A stretch of 63,200 nucleotides of DNA, taken from NCBI RefSeq assembly GCF_000315625.1, contig NW_005434660.1, positions 242-63,441 of the forward strand, written 5' to 3'. Below the pieces are notes generated by a model that worked only from the letters and a program-made list of their open reading frames with translations, was not told where the DNA came from and made no database searches. This DNA is from Guillardia theta CCMP2712. Lineage: Eukaryota > Cryptophyceae > Pyrenomonadales > Geminigeraceae. Made by a program: the position numbers and the translations under genes. Numbering within the stretch: the stretch's first letter is position 1; the number at the start of each line of letters is the position of its first letter. Below are positions 30,916-43,400 of this stretch, piece by piece.

Positions 30916-32505
30916 GATTGCCTCTTGCGTCGCTCGGACGCTAGTCTGCACTGCGTGAGCAAAGATGAGTTGGAAGAGCTCAAACCCTTTTTGCAGAAAA
31001 GAGAAACCAACATAACTCTGTGCACTTTCCTACTCTTTCTCCTCGGCATTCTATCAAGAAATCGCACACATCCACTGCCAAAAAGTGGCAGACGAGGAGT
31101 GAAACAGTTACATCAAAGCAGATCCAACAATCTTTTCATGTTCTTGAGGCAATTGACAAGAAAGTCAATCGTAATGTTATTTACTGCATACAGCACTACT
31201 GGTCCACAAGTAAACTACTCTATGTTCCTTCTGAAGCAACACCATTCCATGTTGCAATGCAACATGTCACAACTAAACCGCCTTTTACCATTGCTATACT
31301 TACATTCCCTTCCTCTTTTCCCACTATCCCATCCTGCTTTCCCATCCTCTAGAACCTTCAAGCTTGCAGATCACACTGATAACTTGCAATTCCTTGCTCC
31401 TAGGCAACGCGACCCAATGTGTTGGCTGTCTCCTCATTCTCCTATGCATCCTCAAACTTCTCCATTATCTCCTCCCCCTTTTTTCCATCTCTCTCCTGTC
31501 CTTGCCATGAAATCCCTTTCATCCCCTCCTCTCCTGTACACTACCCTCTACATGAACGAGGCGGCACTTGTCTCTTCGCAATTTCGGCCAAACCCTCAAA
31601 AAAAACTTTCGTTCTGAAATGAAAAATTTGAAACTTTGACCGCGAATATTTCAATTTTTAATATCAAAATATCCAAAATTAAAGTCATTTGAAGCGTGTA
31701 CGTGAAAAGTTTGAGCGTAGACTTTCAAGCTTTCCGTTATCTTTATGTAACTGTTTTATTCTGAAGCACCCACCCCTCGATTCGAGACAAGAAAGGAGAA
31801 ACTCTACGGGTTGATAATCCACAAGGCATGTGAGGGAGTGAGGGTCATAGGGTGGTCATTGGACGGGTGGGGCTATTACGAATCGATTTCAATGCATTGA
31901 TATGGGGGTACTTTCAGTGTTTGGGTGGGGTGAACAAAGATGTAAGCAGATTCTGTGGGGTGGTGAAGAAAATGGTGGGGTGGGTGGGGTGGAGCGGTGG
32001 AGGCGGAAAGGAATGCAGCAAGCAATAGAGGAAAACCGGGGGAAGGGAGGGGGGGGAGGAGGAGAGAACACGCACAGGAGTAGACAGATGTTGGTAAGAG
32101 CACATGAAATCAATGTGGTACTTGTTTTTGAGGGAAAGAGATGATTGGAGCAGGGAGGGGTCAAGATAGGAGCGGGGAAAGAGTGCGAGGATGGAAGCAA
32201 TGAGGGGGGATTCGGATATGAGTCGCACCTATCAGCCTTGTGGAAGGGATGGAAGATAACAAGATAAAATGACAGAGAGTAAGAGCAACAGAAGAACAAA
32301 GTGAGATTCCAGAAGGGTGGGAATTGAGAGATCAGAAGAGTTGCATGATGATGATGGATAAGATTAGCATGAAGCCTTTCACCATAGTGCTTGGGTTAAT
32401 TCGCAATTAAATTGCTTGTGTGAAATTGTTGTCTCACGTCGTTGCTTGTTCGTTTATGGTTTCCTGGTTTCTGTCTAACAGCCATGCATAGGCTTGCGGT
32501 TGGCC
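30916..32505. other. Intergenic region without a recognisable gene
   Basis: 1.6 kb. Pyrimidine-rich to about 31560, then AT-rich, then a purine-rich GTGGGG tract (31890-32060). The open frames are compositional. Confidence 0.45.
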
Positions 32506-33477
32506 ATGTCAAGGCAGTTTGGCAGCCTCGTGAGGGGACGGTCGCTTGTCGGTGCCTTGAGCAATCTTGTCTTGACAGCTCATGTGAGGCTGGCAGAATC
32601 ATGATGTGAAACACTTACCATGTTCCCAGGCCCCCATCAGCAGCGTTGGGTTTTGTCGCGGTATGGCGTCAAAAAAAAAGGAGAAAGGTTCGATTGTTGA
32701 CACGATGAAATGAAAGATGGTGATCCGCTTCAACTCCAGGAAAAAAGAAAGAGAAGAAAGTTCTTTACAATCCGACCTTGCCCTCCGTGCCGGTGCTAGA
32801 TGCTCTTTCGTCACATAGATGGTGCTGATGCTTGTTTGAAAGGAACGACGACAGCAAATGACTATGTACAAATGGGTACCCTTATCTGCATTTTGACATT
32901 GGAGGAAAGTCTGAATTTGCATTCAACAGCAAGTGCACGACCTTCGCGTGCAGTATCGCAACGAAATTACAGAAAAGCTTGAAGCAAAGAGAGCTGCAGA
33001 AGCAGCGAAAGAGGAACAGCGTCAAAAGGAATTGGAAGCAAAGAACGCTGAGATCCTGAGGACAAGACAGTGAGTTGTCTGTTACCAGATATGCTGGGTG
33101 CCTGACCTGTCTGTGCCTCCAGGGAGAAGGCTAAGCGTGCTTACGAAGCCTTGCTTTTGGCGAGAGCAGAGAGGGCAAAGGCTGCGATAGAGGCTCGTGA
33201 AAGGTTTGAAGCTCGAGGACAGCGACTGGTAATGCTCGAGCTGTTCATCCAGACCTCTCCTTTCCTAACCCGTTGTCTGCAGATTGAACGCGCCCGAAGC
33301 AAACTTGCCCATAGCTCTCTAGAAGCGATGTAATAATTGCCCGGCTCTTGTTCTTGCTCTCACTCAATGTACAGGAGTTGGGCGATTTCTGCCGATGATG
33401 CAGAAAATATGATCCAGGCAAGCGAACGAAAGGCTACTCGCTGGTCAGTTGACTATGTTGACAGGAGGCAATCATGA
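32506..33477 (+). CDS. Mitochondrial-type coiled-coil protein (possibly mS26-like)
   Basis: Seven exons join in phase: 32506-32583, 32630-32687, 32740-32792, 32930-33069, 33123-33228, 33283-33329 and 33375-33477, giving 194 residues. The N-terminus (MSRQFGSLVRGRSLVGAL) is basic and hydroxylated like a mitochondrial presequence, followed by a Lys-rich segment. A long charged helix follows (KLEAKRAAEAAKEEQR, ARAERAKAAIEARERFEARG). The end has SWAISADDAENMIQ and ATRWSVDYVDRR. Size and layout resemble mitochondrial small-subunit protein mS26, but I see no diagnostic motif; any mitochondrial coiled-coil protein would fit. The boundary between exons 3 and 4 is the least certain. Confidence 0.55.
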
Positions 33478-33776
33478 ATCCCTCGACTCCTAGTTTCGAC
33501 AACAGGGTCAGAAGATGAGAACAGAGAAACAAGATGTTTGCTGAGGATTTGCCCTTGTCCGGAGGATGACAGTAAATGCAGAGCATTGATCCTTGATCTT
33601 CCTTTGTCCATCATTACGATTCCTCTTTCTCTTCTGTGGGTGGGCATGTTGGGAATGATTTGTTTCAGCTGTCTTTTTCTTTATGGGGGAAAGTCCAACA
33701 TACACAACAAAACATTCAACGAATCTGACCTGAATTCACACCTTCTAAGAATCTCATTATTTGCCTTGAATTTGCG

Positions 33777-34578
33777 TCAGATCACTACAAAGTCGTGTTC
33801 TGATTTCCTGGCTGCTTCATCAAGATTTTCAAAGTTTTGTTGAAACTCAGCAAGGAAACTGTCGAAAAGAAAACTTCTTCGTTTTTCCTTCAAACTGGAT
33901 TCGCTTGATCTTTGCGGGCACGAAGCGACAGGCGGTCGCCTCGGCTTGCGAGTTCTTCGAGTCTTCTCCTCCTCCACTTGCTTGGCAGAAGTCTTCTCGC
34001 CCTCTCCCGCATGTGAAGAACGATGAGCTTCGAGACTCGCCTCTCCTTGTTCGCGTTTGGTTGGTGGAAGGTAGTCGGGAAGAATAGAGCTCTGATGACG
34101 AGACCACTTGAAGTCCCTCCGAGCATCTCCCTTGTCTTCAACCTTGACGTCGTCTGCATCAACATGTCAGACCAACACAACGAGATTTGTTCTCACCTGA
34201 GATGAACTTGAGGAGGCGATGCGACTCAGAACTCTTTCCGTGACTTTCATGAGCGTCATTAGGGACACGTTTCTCCTTCAGCTTCTCAACTAACGGACTA
34301 AGACCAACCTCGCGGTGGACAAGTGACAGTCTGAAACTTTTGACCTCTTTTGGTTTGACAGTAGATGACTCTGCTGCCATTGAGTTCACCTCGACAGCCT
34401 TGTCACAAGCTTGGAGATTCTTCTTGTTGAGCTTAAGTCTCAGAAGCCACTTCTTCAATCTCAATGAGAGGTGAATCCATCTTGAAGAAATCATCATCAT
34501 CCTCGCTTCGTCCTCTTCTCGCTCGCTCTCATTCCCGTTGCTCTCCTTCTTCGCCTTTCGCTCCTGCGACTCTTTCAC
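33777..34578 (-). CDS. Lys/Arg/Ser-rich protein, function unknown
   Basis: Exon 1 (34578 to about 34200) and exon 2 (to the stop at 33777) join in phase across an intron beginning GTGAGA and ending GATGCAG. The protein is highly charged: MKESQERKAKKES at the start, KKWLLRLKLNKKN, later RRDFKWSRHQSSILPDYLPP, KTRRTRKPRRPP, and an end of FLAEFQQNFENLDEAARK. It is probably nuclear by composition, which is inference. A second frame over the first 100 bp reads DDDDFFKMDSPLIEIEE and looks more protein-like, so the 5' part may be spliced differently. Confidence 0.5.
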
Positions 34579-34585
34579 AAGGGAG

Positions 34586-34606
34586 TTTAGGGTTTAGGGT
34601 TTAGGG
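34586..34606 (-). promoter_or_regulatory. Telomere-like repeat next to the start of the Lys-rich gene
   Basis: Three TTTAGGG units on the plus strand, i.e. CCCTAAA repeats reading toward the minus-strand gene that starts at 34578. It is either a telo-box-type promoter element or an interstitial telomeric repeat. Confidence 0.5.
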
Positions 34607-34715
34607 CAACGTCACCAGCATCTGGGCAGCCTGTGATTCTGGGATTGCAGGACGGGACCCCTGACCGAACACTCTTTCTCTCCGCGTCAATTTGACGCGT
34701 CACAACAGACGCTCG

Positions 34716-37700
34716 TCACCTTGCAAGGTGCCGGATGTGCCCGATGCCCATGCCCACGTTGCATCCTCCGACTCCCGTCCCCTCTCCCACCCCCTCCGTC
34801 CCCAAGTGCACCTGCCCCATCAGGCCCTTCCAGCTCGCGTCCGACTCGGAGGATCCAAGGCCAATGACCTCGCAGAACTCATCGAAGGAAATCTGAAAGC
34901 AGTCAGAGGAGAAGGAGAGGCAGCAGCTGCGACCTGCCCGCTTCCGTCCCTGTCAGCGACCTGCATGATGCGAATCGCCTCCTCCTCGCTGACTGCCGTC
35001 TCCATGAGAGCAAGTAGCTCCATCAGCTCCTCAAATTCGATGCTTCCAGAATGATCCCTGGCATGCGCGTCAGAGGAAAGAGACGTGGAGAGATCAGGGC
35101 ACTTGTCAAACTGGTCGAACACTTGCTGTGCGTGCTTTCTCGGGTCCTGTTTGCCCTGTATAGCTTTGTGCTTCCTCTTCACCTTGCGGTCAAGACTGGT
35201 TTGCCTCTCGTGCTTGTCAAGGCAGTCACAGATGGTGAAGAAGGTGGAAGACTTGGGCAGGCAGGAGGGGAAGACTGCGTGTCCCTTCATGTGCCATGCA
35301 GGTTTCATGCAAGGACGGTCGCACTCCACCCTCCTCTCGCACTTGCCCCCGCAGACCGTGTGCTCCGCACAGTAGCAGTTCTCATGAATCTTCTTCCTCT
35401 CAGAGTTCGCAGTCATGATGCATCTATGTTGATCGTCAACTCTGCTCGCACTCAGCATGTTGTCACCGGAAGTCGCAACCTGCATGGCTGCACTTGTTTG
35501 CACATCGACCGATGTTCTTCTTCTCGTCGATATGCTCGCCCCCGCAAACATGCATCCCATCATGCCTGCGCATCCCCGGCAAGATCGCCATCCCGCACAC
35601 CACTCTCGCGAACTTGGCGCCATTCTTCGCTGAGGCAAGAATCATTGGTTGTGTTCGGAGGGGACTGCGCAGTCGCGCAACCATGTTCACCTGCTTGTTG
35701 TCCGGTCCTGCACAGGTCGCACGCTTCATGACATGAGTGCGTCCCCGAGCACTGGTGCATCGCGTCATCCTGATTCTGCGAGCCAGTCAAGAGGATCGAG
35801 ATGACGTGGCTGCTTGCCGAGTGGAAGTGATCGAAGTGCGAACATTTCTCGTCACAAGACGGCATGGAGCAGCGAGCTACGCAGCCCTTGGAGGACTGAA
35901 GGCAGCGATGGCGTGAAGAAGCCGTGTGGGACTTATCTTCTTCCAGCGTCTGACAGCATCGACCTGCAAAGACCCCATGAGATGAGAGTGGAGCAGCTGC
36001 CACCGTCTCTCACTGTCACATCCCACAGCACTGCAAGTCTCAGGACAGGCATGCTTGAGCTTGTGGCAGAGATGTCGCGTGTGATTCTTCGCGTGATGGT
36101 CCTTGACGTCGCACAGCTCCTTGCAACCTGGCATCTTCGATCGCCCTGTTAGAACGAACAGCATGCAGAGGCGAGGCAGGCGATACATCACAAGGCAGGA
36201 GGCATTGCGAGTATCCGCAATCATGACAACCATCCTCATCGTGTTCATCTCGCTGTGTCTTGCAGCTCTGGAGGCAGCCAGGAGCTGAGCATTTGTGTCG
36301 ACAAGGATGATCGCCGGAGCAGTGATGAGTCTTGGAGAAGTTGCCGTGAAAGTGATTGCGATCACTGCAGATGCTGATGCATCCCGATACTGTACACTTA
36401 CACCCACAGCCTTCCTTCTGGTCGCAGCTGTGCTGATCCCCGTGCCCATCATCTTTCGGCAGCACGCACCTCCTGGAGCAAGCGACAGCGCTGCAGCGGT
36501 TGTCGCACGCGTGGTACCTCCTGCTGAACTGTCAAAGCCGTTGGTCTCAACCTGTCAAAGCCGTTGGTCTCGGCCCCTCTGCTGACCTGCAGTGATGAGT
36601 GAAGCTTGCCGTCATCATGTCATGTTGACCATGATGTGATACTTCGCATCCGCACAGCTCGTCGCATCCCGGCACCTCACACGGGTGCGTACATCCCTGC
36701 AAGCAGTCAGCTCCTTTGCCTCCTAAGGCATAGCAGACTTGTCCAGCCGTCTTGATGAACATCATTCCTGGAGAGACAAACGATGAGAAACGTTGGCGAG
36801 GGAGGTCAGAGAAGAAAACCGAGGAGACGGAGCTTGCGGTCAATCTTGCTGCCTTCCTCCACATGCAAACCTTCACTTCGATCTTCACAAGAGCAGATGT
36901 GCGACTGTCTCGCGTCCCGAGCGCACATTCTGTCGCAGCCAACGGCCGAGCAGGTGCGGGAGCAAGGGTGAAACTCAGCGCCACAGTCGTGAAGACCCTC
37001 ATGGAAGTGATCTCTGACACAGCAGCGATTCAAGCAGCCCTTGATAGCAGCACGTCAGCCCATGGCCTGCTCCCTCTTCCTCAGGTCAACCTTGACGTAA
37101 CAGGGGTACGGGCAAGTCTTGGAAGCGCAGATACATCCAATGTAATCTAAATTGCTGTTGCGACTGTGAGGCGTGCGAGCACATTGGTTCTCACAGTGAG
37201 GCCGCTTGCACGTCCCTGTGCATCGCTGTAGAAACTGAAGATGAGTGGAAGGTACGAGGCTGGGCAGCCATTACCGTCCCTCCCTTCTCTCTTGACTGTC
37301 TGTCTTTGCAGTACGTTCCCGGATGCATTATACACACTTGCTTCTCGAAACGAGCGATGGCATTCTCCAGAGTGATTTCGTTCCCGATATGATCGAACTT
37401 GACGCCACATTCAAGGCAAGAACACAGCCACCTGATCACATGGAATCACTCAAAGGACGCAATGAGCTTCTAGCTATTGCGCCTGTCGCAGAAGAATGGA
37501 AAGAGTCGGACAAGCAGCCTACCCTTCATCTTCGTCGAACGACGGGCATCTGAAGGATTTTTATGTGGGAAAGACATGCATGACTTGACCTGAACACATG
37601 TGAAGTTCCAACCAGACATCTTCACTTTGGCTCTCAGCATGTTGATCATGCTCCATGGTTGGTAACAATGTGGTCTACAATGGCAGTGAGACTTGTCATC

Positions 37701-38784
37701 AGCTATCTTCACTTACCGTAGCTAGAACTTCTTTCTGAGCATCACTGTGAAACACGTCGGTGAGTTCAAAAGTGATCTTCGGTTGGACAATGTCGCTGGC
37801 ATCCAGTTGGATATGAAAGGGCTTGTCTAATCCTTCCCACCTTGAACTCTCGTCAGCCCATGAGCAAGCAAGAGAAACTCTCTCACCTCGGGTTTAGCGG
37901 ATCATAGGATCGTTTGGTTGTGAACTCAGAGTCCTTGTATCTCAATCTCGTGTAACAACTGACTCCTGTTGTGCGATTCCCTTGCAACGATGCTTGAAGC
38001 ACCTGAACGCTCAGAGCGTCTAAGATCTAACGATGGGAATAAGTGAAGAGGCAGAGAAGAAGCAAAAACGCACTTTGCTTCTTTCCATCTTGGGGACTTG
38101 GATGGGAACATGAGGTCCCCGCTGACAGCCCCACCTGTATTCTCCTTCCAACACTTTCTGGTCCAGGGAGGAATCCTCATACCCTGACGAACGGCAGCAA
38201 GTCCAAATGGTACCTCCAAACCTTGCGAGCAATATGAGAAAAGCAACATGCATGAAGCAGAAAGACCTGCTTGTCTCTAGCGTCCCAGGGTGGAACAAGC
38301 ACGCTTCGTCTTTATCTGCTGTGTATCCCTTGTGCTTGCCCGTTACAAGATTGAAATGTTGTCCACACTGCGCGCATCGAGGTTTCTTGATGTTATGACC
38401 AGTTGCTTGAGTGCATCCAATGTCATTCGCATTGATCTTTCGACAACATGACCACATTCCCTTGAAGACGTCTGCTTGCATCATGTGTAACACCGCTGGG
38501 TTGGCCCGCTCGAACTTGAACTTGCCCTCCATGACGCCGGAGAAGCATTCTCTTTGTTGGAACATAGCATCTGCAGAGGTCAACAGTCTTCGTTTCCTCG
38601 CCGCCATCTTTACAGCCGCGGCTGCTGCGATTGCATCTCGTGCAGGGTCTTCTAGCTCAACTGTGGAGGCTCTTCTTCTGAGTTCGACATGCTTCCCCAC
38701 ATTGAGGCTCAAGGTGCTTCTCCTCCCTGAGCTGTCTGGGGGTTGAGGGGCCTGCCATGCAGCCGCTACCGGCATCCCCGACAT
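34716..38784 (-). CDS. Cys/His-rich protein with CHORD-like, C2 and EF-hand modules
   Basis: Multi-exon, starting MSGMPVAAAWQ. First come two CHORD-like half modules: WSCCRKINANDIGCTQATGH, then CAQCGQHFN, ACLFHPGTLE and IWTCCRSSG...GCQRGPH. Next is a C2-like domain (LRYKDSEFTTKRSYDPLNPRW, HIQLDASDI, then VWLELHMCS and KGRLLVRLFPF) spliced in phase at several sites. The middle (37.4-35.3 kb) is a series of zinc-ligand-like repeats of HxCxxxC...GCxxxC form (HPCSRTCSAVGCDRMC, HPCRHKCSAPGCLQSC, HACPETCSAVGC). The end has two canonical EF-hands, DKDHSGSIEFEE and DRDGSGQISFDE, each interrupted by a 41-45-nt intron. I infer a zinc- and calcium-binding scaffold or signalling protein; no named family is claimed. 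Not every exon boundary was resolved, notably near 37.45 kb. Confidence 0.7.
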
Positions 38785-38904
38785 ATGCTAGTCAACTCCT
38801 TTCAACTCCCCTTCCAAGGTTTGTTTATCAAAACCCGGTTTAGGTTCAATCGTTTAGTTAGATGTTCGACTCGATTCGATTCGATTCACTCAAAATTCGC
38901 CATC
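38785..38904. promoter_or_regulatory. 120-bp divergent intergenic region
   Basis: It separates two start codons on opposite strands (38784 minus and 38905 plus), so it likely holds promoters for both. It contains a GATTCGATTCGATTC direct repeat near 38874-38888. No TATA box is obvious. Confidence 0.5.
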
Positions 38905-40202
38905 ATGCCGCCCCGAGCAATCCCGGGCCTTGTGTGCATGGCCAACGTGCAGGAGGGTAGAGACGCGAAGAAGCTGCGAGCCATGGCAGAAGCCGCTTCC
39001 TCCATCCCTCGTGCCTGGCTGCTACGTGTCTTCTCGGATAGAACTTTCCACCGGAGCGGATTTTGCCTCGCTGGAGCTCCAGATGCAGTGGGAAATGCGG
39101 CGATCGCGCTGTCGAGACGAGCAGCCGAATATATCGATCTCACATCGTCTGAGCGGGCAGAAGACAAGTATGAAGATGTTGGCTCTCATGTTGGCGAGTA
39201 TGTCTGACCTCTCCTTCTCGGCAAGGTCTGCGCATCACCACGTGGGGGCAGTGGACCTTCTGCCGTTCCATCCTATCGGGGCAGCAACCATGGAGGATGC
39301 TGCCGAGGTTGCTCGAAGAGTTTCAAAGACACTCGGAGAAGAGATGGGTCTCTCAGTCCTCACTTACGGGCACGCACACCCCACTCGGTTTCTGTACCTC
39401 CTTGTTTACAGAGCAGGACTGAAAAGCCTGGCAGGAGGTCTCTGGTGCAACTGAGGAAGCAGACGAGCTTCTTCAAGCGAGGTCCTCATGCCCTGCATGC
39501 GAGCAGCCATGCTGTCTCCTCAGGTTCCTCTTGTCGTCTGCTAAACGGCATGCACTGAGATTCCAAGAGAAGTGAAGCCTGACTTCGGGCCCGAGGTGCC
39601 GGATCAACGACGAGGCATAACTGTGAGATCTCTTGTCACGTTGAACTCACAGTCGCGCTTCTCAACATGGGCTCAAGGTCTGTGGAGCCACCGGATACGT
39701 GCTGAACTTCAACATCGCGCTAGAGACTACAGGTGAGCCATCGCGTACGCATGGTCGAGTGACGCTTTGTAGACCTGCAGGAGGCGATGCAGATAGCGAA
39801 GGCGATTCGAGGAAGCAACACAGGAGCGACGACTTGCAGTCTTGAGGAGATGTGACAGGAGCTGCAGGGGGCTTGCCCGGCGTGGAGTCGATGGCGTATG
39901 AGCACGCCGGTCCTGACGGTTCGAGGTCTTGTGAGAGACGAATGTAAAGGAGAGCTTGACGGGCAGGAAGGTTGGTAGAGGTAGCCTGTAACCTCAGAGA
40001 GCCTTCGTCGCAAGAGGGCGGACAAGCTTCTGTCCTCGAGAGAGTCACGGGTAAGGAGGAAGGGGCAAGAGCAAGGGGGGCTGAACCCTCTTGATGTCAT
40101 GCAGATCTTGCTCGAGCAAAGGGGATCCGCATACTTCACAGCTACTGCACGAACCCCACGCCCGAAGAGCTGGAAAGCTGGTGGACTAGCGACAAGAGGT
40201 AG
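38905..40202 (+). CDS. Formiminotransferase-domain protein (FTCD N-terminal type)
   Basis: Exon 1 begins MPPRAIPGLVCMANVQEGRD, matching the start of the glutamate formiminotransferase fold. After a 58-nt intron (39168-39225) comes SAHHHVGAVDLLPFHPI, the family's catalytic/substrate loop. Later in-phase exons give RSLVQLRKQTSFFK, KPDFGPEVPDQRRGIT, VCGATGYVLNFNIALETT, LQEAMQIAKAIRGSN and GLPGVESMAY, ending with ARAKGIRILHSYCTNPTPEEL before the stop at 40200-40202. The known enzyme transfers a formimino or formyl group to tetrahydrofolate in histidine/folate metabolism. No cyclodeaminase domain follows, as in plant homologues. Activity is inferred from domain identity. Confidence 0.8.
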
Positions 40203-40427
40203 CAGCCTCACCTGTGGGTGTGTATGACGCAGCAGCAGCAGCTCACAGACGTGGGAGTGGAGAGTTCCGCCAGGAGAAGAAAACTTTGACAAGTCGTAGG
40301 GAAACAAAGGAGGTGTGATCAGATGGCAAAAAACTCAACATCTTCATTGCATGCATAGAGCGCTTGTGACGCATAATTTGAAACAAAAGACCACGAAGGA
40401 ATCGGTGGACCGTCATTCTCCTCACGA

Positions 40428-43400
40428 CTAGTAGTAGTATCCTCCTCCCGACCGCCGATCGCCTGCCGAGCCTGAGAGGAAGTTGAGTAGGACCATGGGG
40501 CACACCAGACTTACCTCCAGAGTTTCTGTCGCCAGAGTTTCTGTCGCCGATATTCATGTCAGACGAGATCTTCTTCTTGATCGCGTCAAGCTCAGAGCCG
40601 AGATTCTTGCGGTAGCCCTCAAGACCTGGCAAGCTTGAGAAAGTTTTCATGACAACTGAGAGTCTTACCAGCGCTGGTCCTCAGGTCAACCTCCAGGCGC
40701 TCAGTGACATCTTCCAAGTCACCTCCGAATCGCATCTTGATTTCCTCCATGTCTTCATAGAGCTGCTTCTTTTGCATCTCCAATTCCTTTCGCTCCGTCA
40801 CCCTACAGTTTGCTCTCACAGTCCACACTCACCTGAATGCTCTGATGATGCACACTCGAGTCTGCCTTGTACGTCTCCACCTCGTGCTCAAGCTTGTCGC
40901 GATAAACCTCAAGAGCTTGCTGCTTCTTTCGCTCGGAGGCCAGCTGTCTCCCCACCTGCGTTCAAGTATCGTGGGTTAGCATGGAAGTCCAGCGCCTCCC
41001 TCTCTCTGTTCACCTGGTCGAGCTCAGTCACAAGCTTTTGCTTGTACTCTTCGACTCCCAGCCTCATCTTTTCTTCTGCCTCAATCTGTGAATGCATCTG
41101 GTCCCGCTCTTGCTCTTCACGGCGGATCTGTGCTTCACGGTCGGCCTTGAGTTGGTTGAAGTCGTCGGTGAGACGGTCCAGAGCTCTTCTCTCCGCTTCT
41201 GTCTTGTTGTTCAAGCCTTGCAGCACCTCCGTCAACCTCCTCATGTGCTCCTCCAGCTCAGCGCGAACATGTCGGATGGCGTCAAGCTTGCCTTCCACGT
41301 ACTCGAGGTCACTTTCAAGTTTGCGCTTGAAGCCTTCAAGGCCGGCAATTGACTTGGACTGAACGCCCAGGCGGAAGTCAACTTCATCCAGCTCAGCCTG
41401 CACCTTGGACCTAACGGCTTCGACTTCAGCTTCCAACCTTCCCTTGTCTGCTTCCAAATCCTCGATGGTTGAAGTCATTGCTTCGACTTGAGCATTGATC
41501 TCGGACAAGATGTCGCGCAGCCTTCGTTCGGTCATCTCCATCTCCTGATGTGCTTCTTGATTGGCGTCGATCTTCTTCATCAGAACAGCCTCCTCGCCCT
41601 CCTCCTCTTTTGCCATGTTGGCCCATTCAATCATCGCAGCTTTTTCCGCCTCGATCTTGTTCTCAACTCCTTCGATATCAGACTTCATGCTGGCAAGCTT
41701 TGAGTCTCTTTCCTCCTCCAAGTTTCGCTTGTGTTGAAGCAGTGAGTTCGAGTTCTTCTGCTCAGCATCGATCCGTGCCTTCAACTCAGCCCGCTCCTGT
41801 ATCAAGCGATGAGCAAATTCTTTTCAAATTGTCTGAAAGGACCTGCAGCAGCTTGCGTTGAAGCTCCTCAAGTTCCAGCCTTCCGTAGCTTTCTACTTCA
41901 AGCTTCTCATGAACAACCTACCCAAGCACAGTCACAATCAAAAGTCTCAATTCAAACCCGTCTCACCTGCAACTCAGCATCGATTTTTCCCATGTATTTT
42001 TGCATGTGTGACAGCATTCTCTCAGAAGTTGCCAGCTTGCCATTGACCTCATCAATTTCACCCTTGAACACATCGGTAACCTACAAGATCCAAAGGTCAA
42101 CCAAAGAAGCCACTGTAGTGTTCATAGATACCTCCTTGAACTCGTGCTCCAAGCGAGTCTTCAACATCTCAAGCTCTTGTTTGTTCCTCTTCGACGCAGC
42201 TTCATTTGCCTGTATTCCATGAATTAAAAAAAGGTTCCGTGCAAGTCCCGAATCACCTTCAGATCAGCTTTCTTCGCCTGCAAGTTGTCCAGGTATCGAT
42301 CAAGATGCGATCTAATGTCTGATGCCGCAATAATAGAGCCCTGCGCAGACATATCATCAAATAGAGATTATAACTCAAAACAATAAACCTTGACAAACTC
42401 AAGTTGTTCGGACATCTTCCCAGCATGTTGCTGTAGCTTTTCCATGACCTTGCTTTCTGCACCAATCTGCACTCTGACATTCCCGAGGTCAGCCTCAAGC
42501 TTCCCAGTTGCTTCCTTCAAGACAACCTGCAAAACAATAAATAACGCCACTTTCCACAAATTGCAGATCAAGAATACTCACTTGCAGCTTTTCTTTGTGT
42601 GATTCCAATTCTTTCTTGGCAATTTTCTCTGCTTCCAATTTGCTGATTACCGCTTCGAGCTCCCCCTACACACATCAATGAGACAGCTTGAAGAATGAAA
42701 CCTGATTGCTAAACGAAAGCAAAAAATTGCAATCCAATGCGAATCACCTCCAATTTCTTTTGGTAAGCCTCCTGCTTCGATTTAAACTTCGTTTCGATGA
42801 CAAACTTGCGCTTGAGAAATTCTAGCTCTGTGTTGAGAAGCACACCAAATTCCTTCAAACCAGCTGCAATTTGCTCCTCAGCTTTGATCGCTCCTTTAAG
42901 CCTGTGCACTTCTTCCTTGAATGAATTCTTGTTGGCCTCCATCTGCGATTCAAGATCTGCCTTGTCCTGCTTGAGTCGTGCGCTTCTTTCCAATTCCGAT
43001 TCAAGTTTCTTTTCAATCTCCTCGCTTTCAAATTCAAGTTTCTTGATGAATTCTTCCAGTCGCGTCTTGGATTTGACACAAGCTTCGAGGTTGCCTCGCG
43101 CTTCCTCAAGACTCTCCAGCAGATATTCCAGCTGATCCTCTTTGTTCCTCTTGAGCTTCGACGTCGCTCCGAGCTTGGCATCGACCTTTTCGACCTTCTT
43201 GGCCAAAGCCTTTCGACTTTGCTGGGTTCATACACAATCAGAAGAGCATCAGCGATGCAGTAAAGGAAACTTACTTCCAAATCTTCAATCAGCTTCGACT
43301 TGAGCTCCTGCAATTCTTGACGTGCCCTTACGCCTTGATCAAGCTTCGCACTGACAGTCGTGTGCTCGTTGGCGAGCTTTCGTTTGAAGTCTTCCAATGA

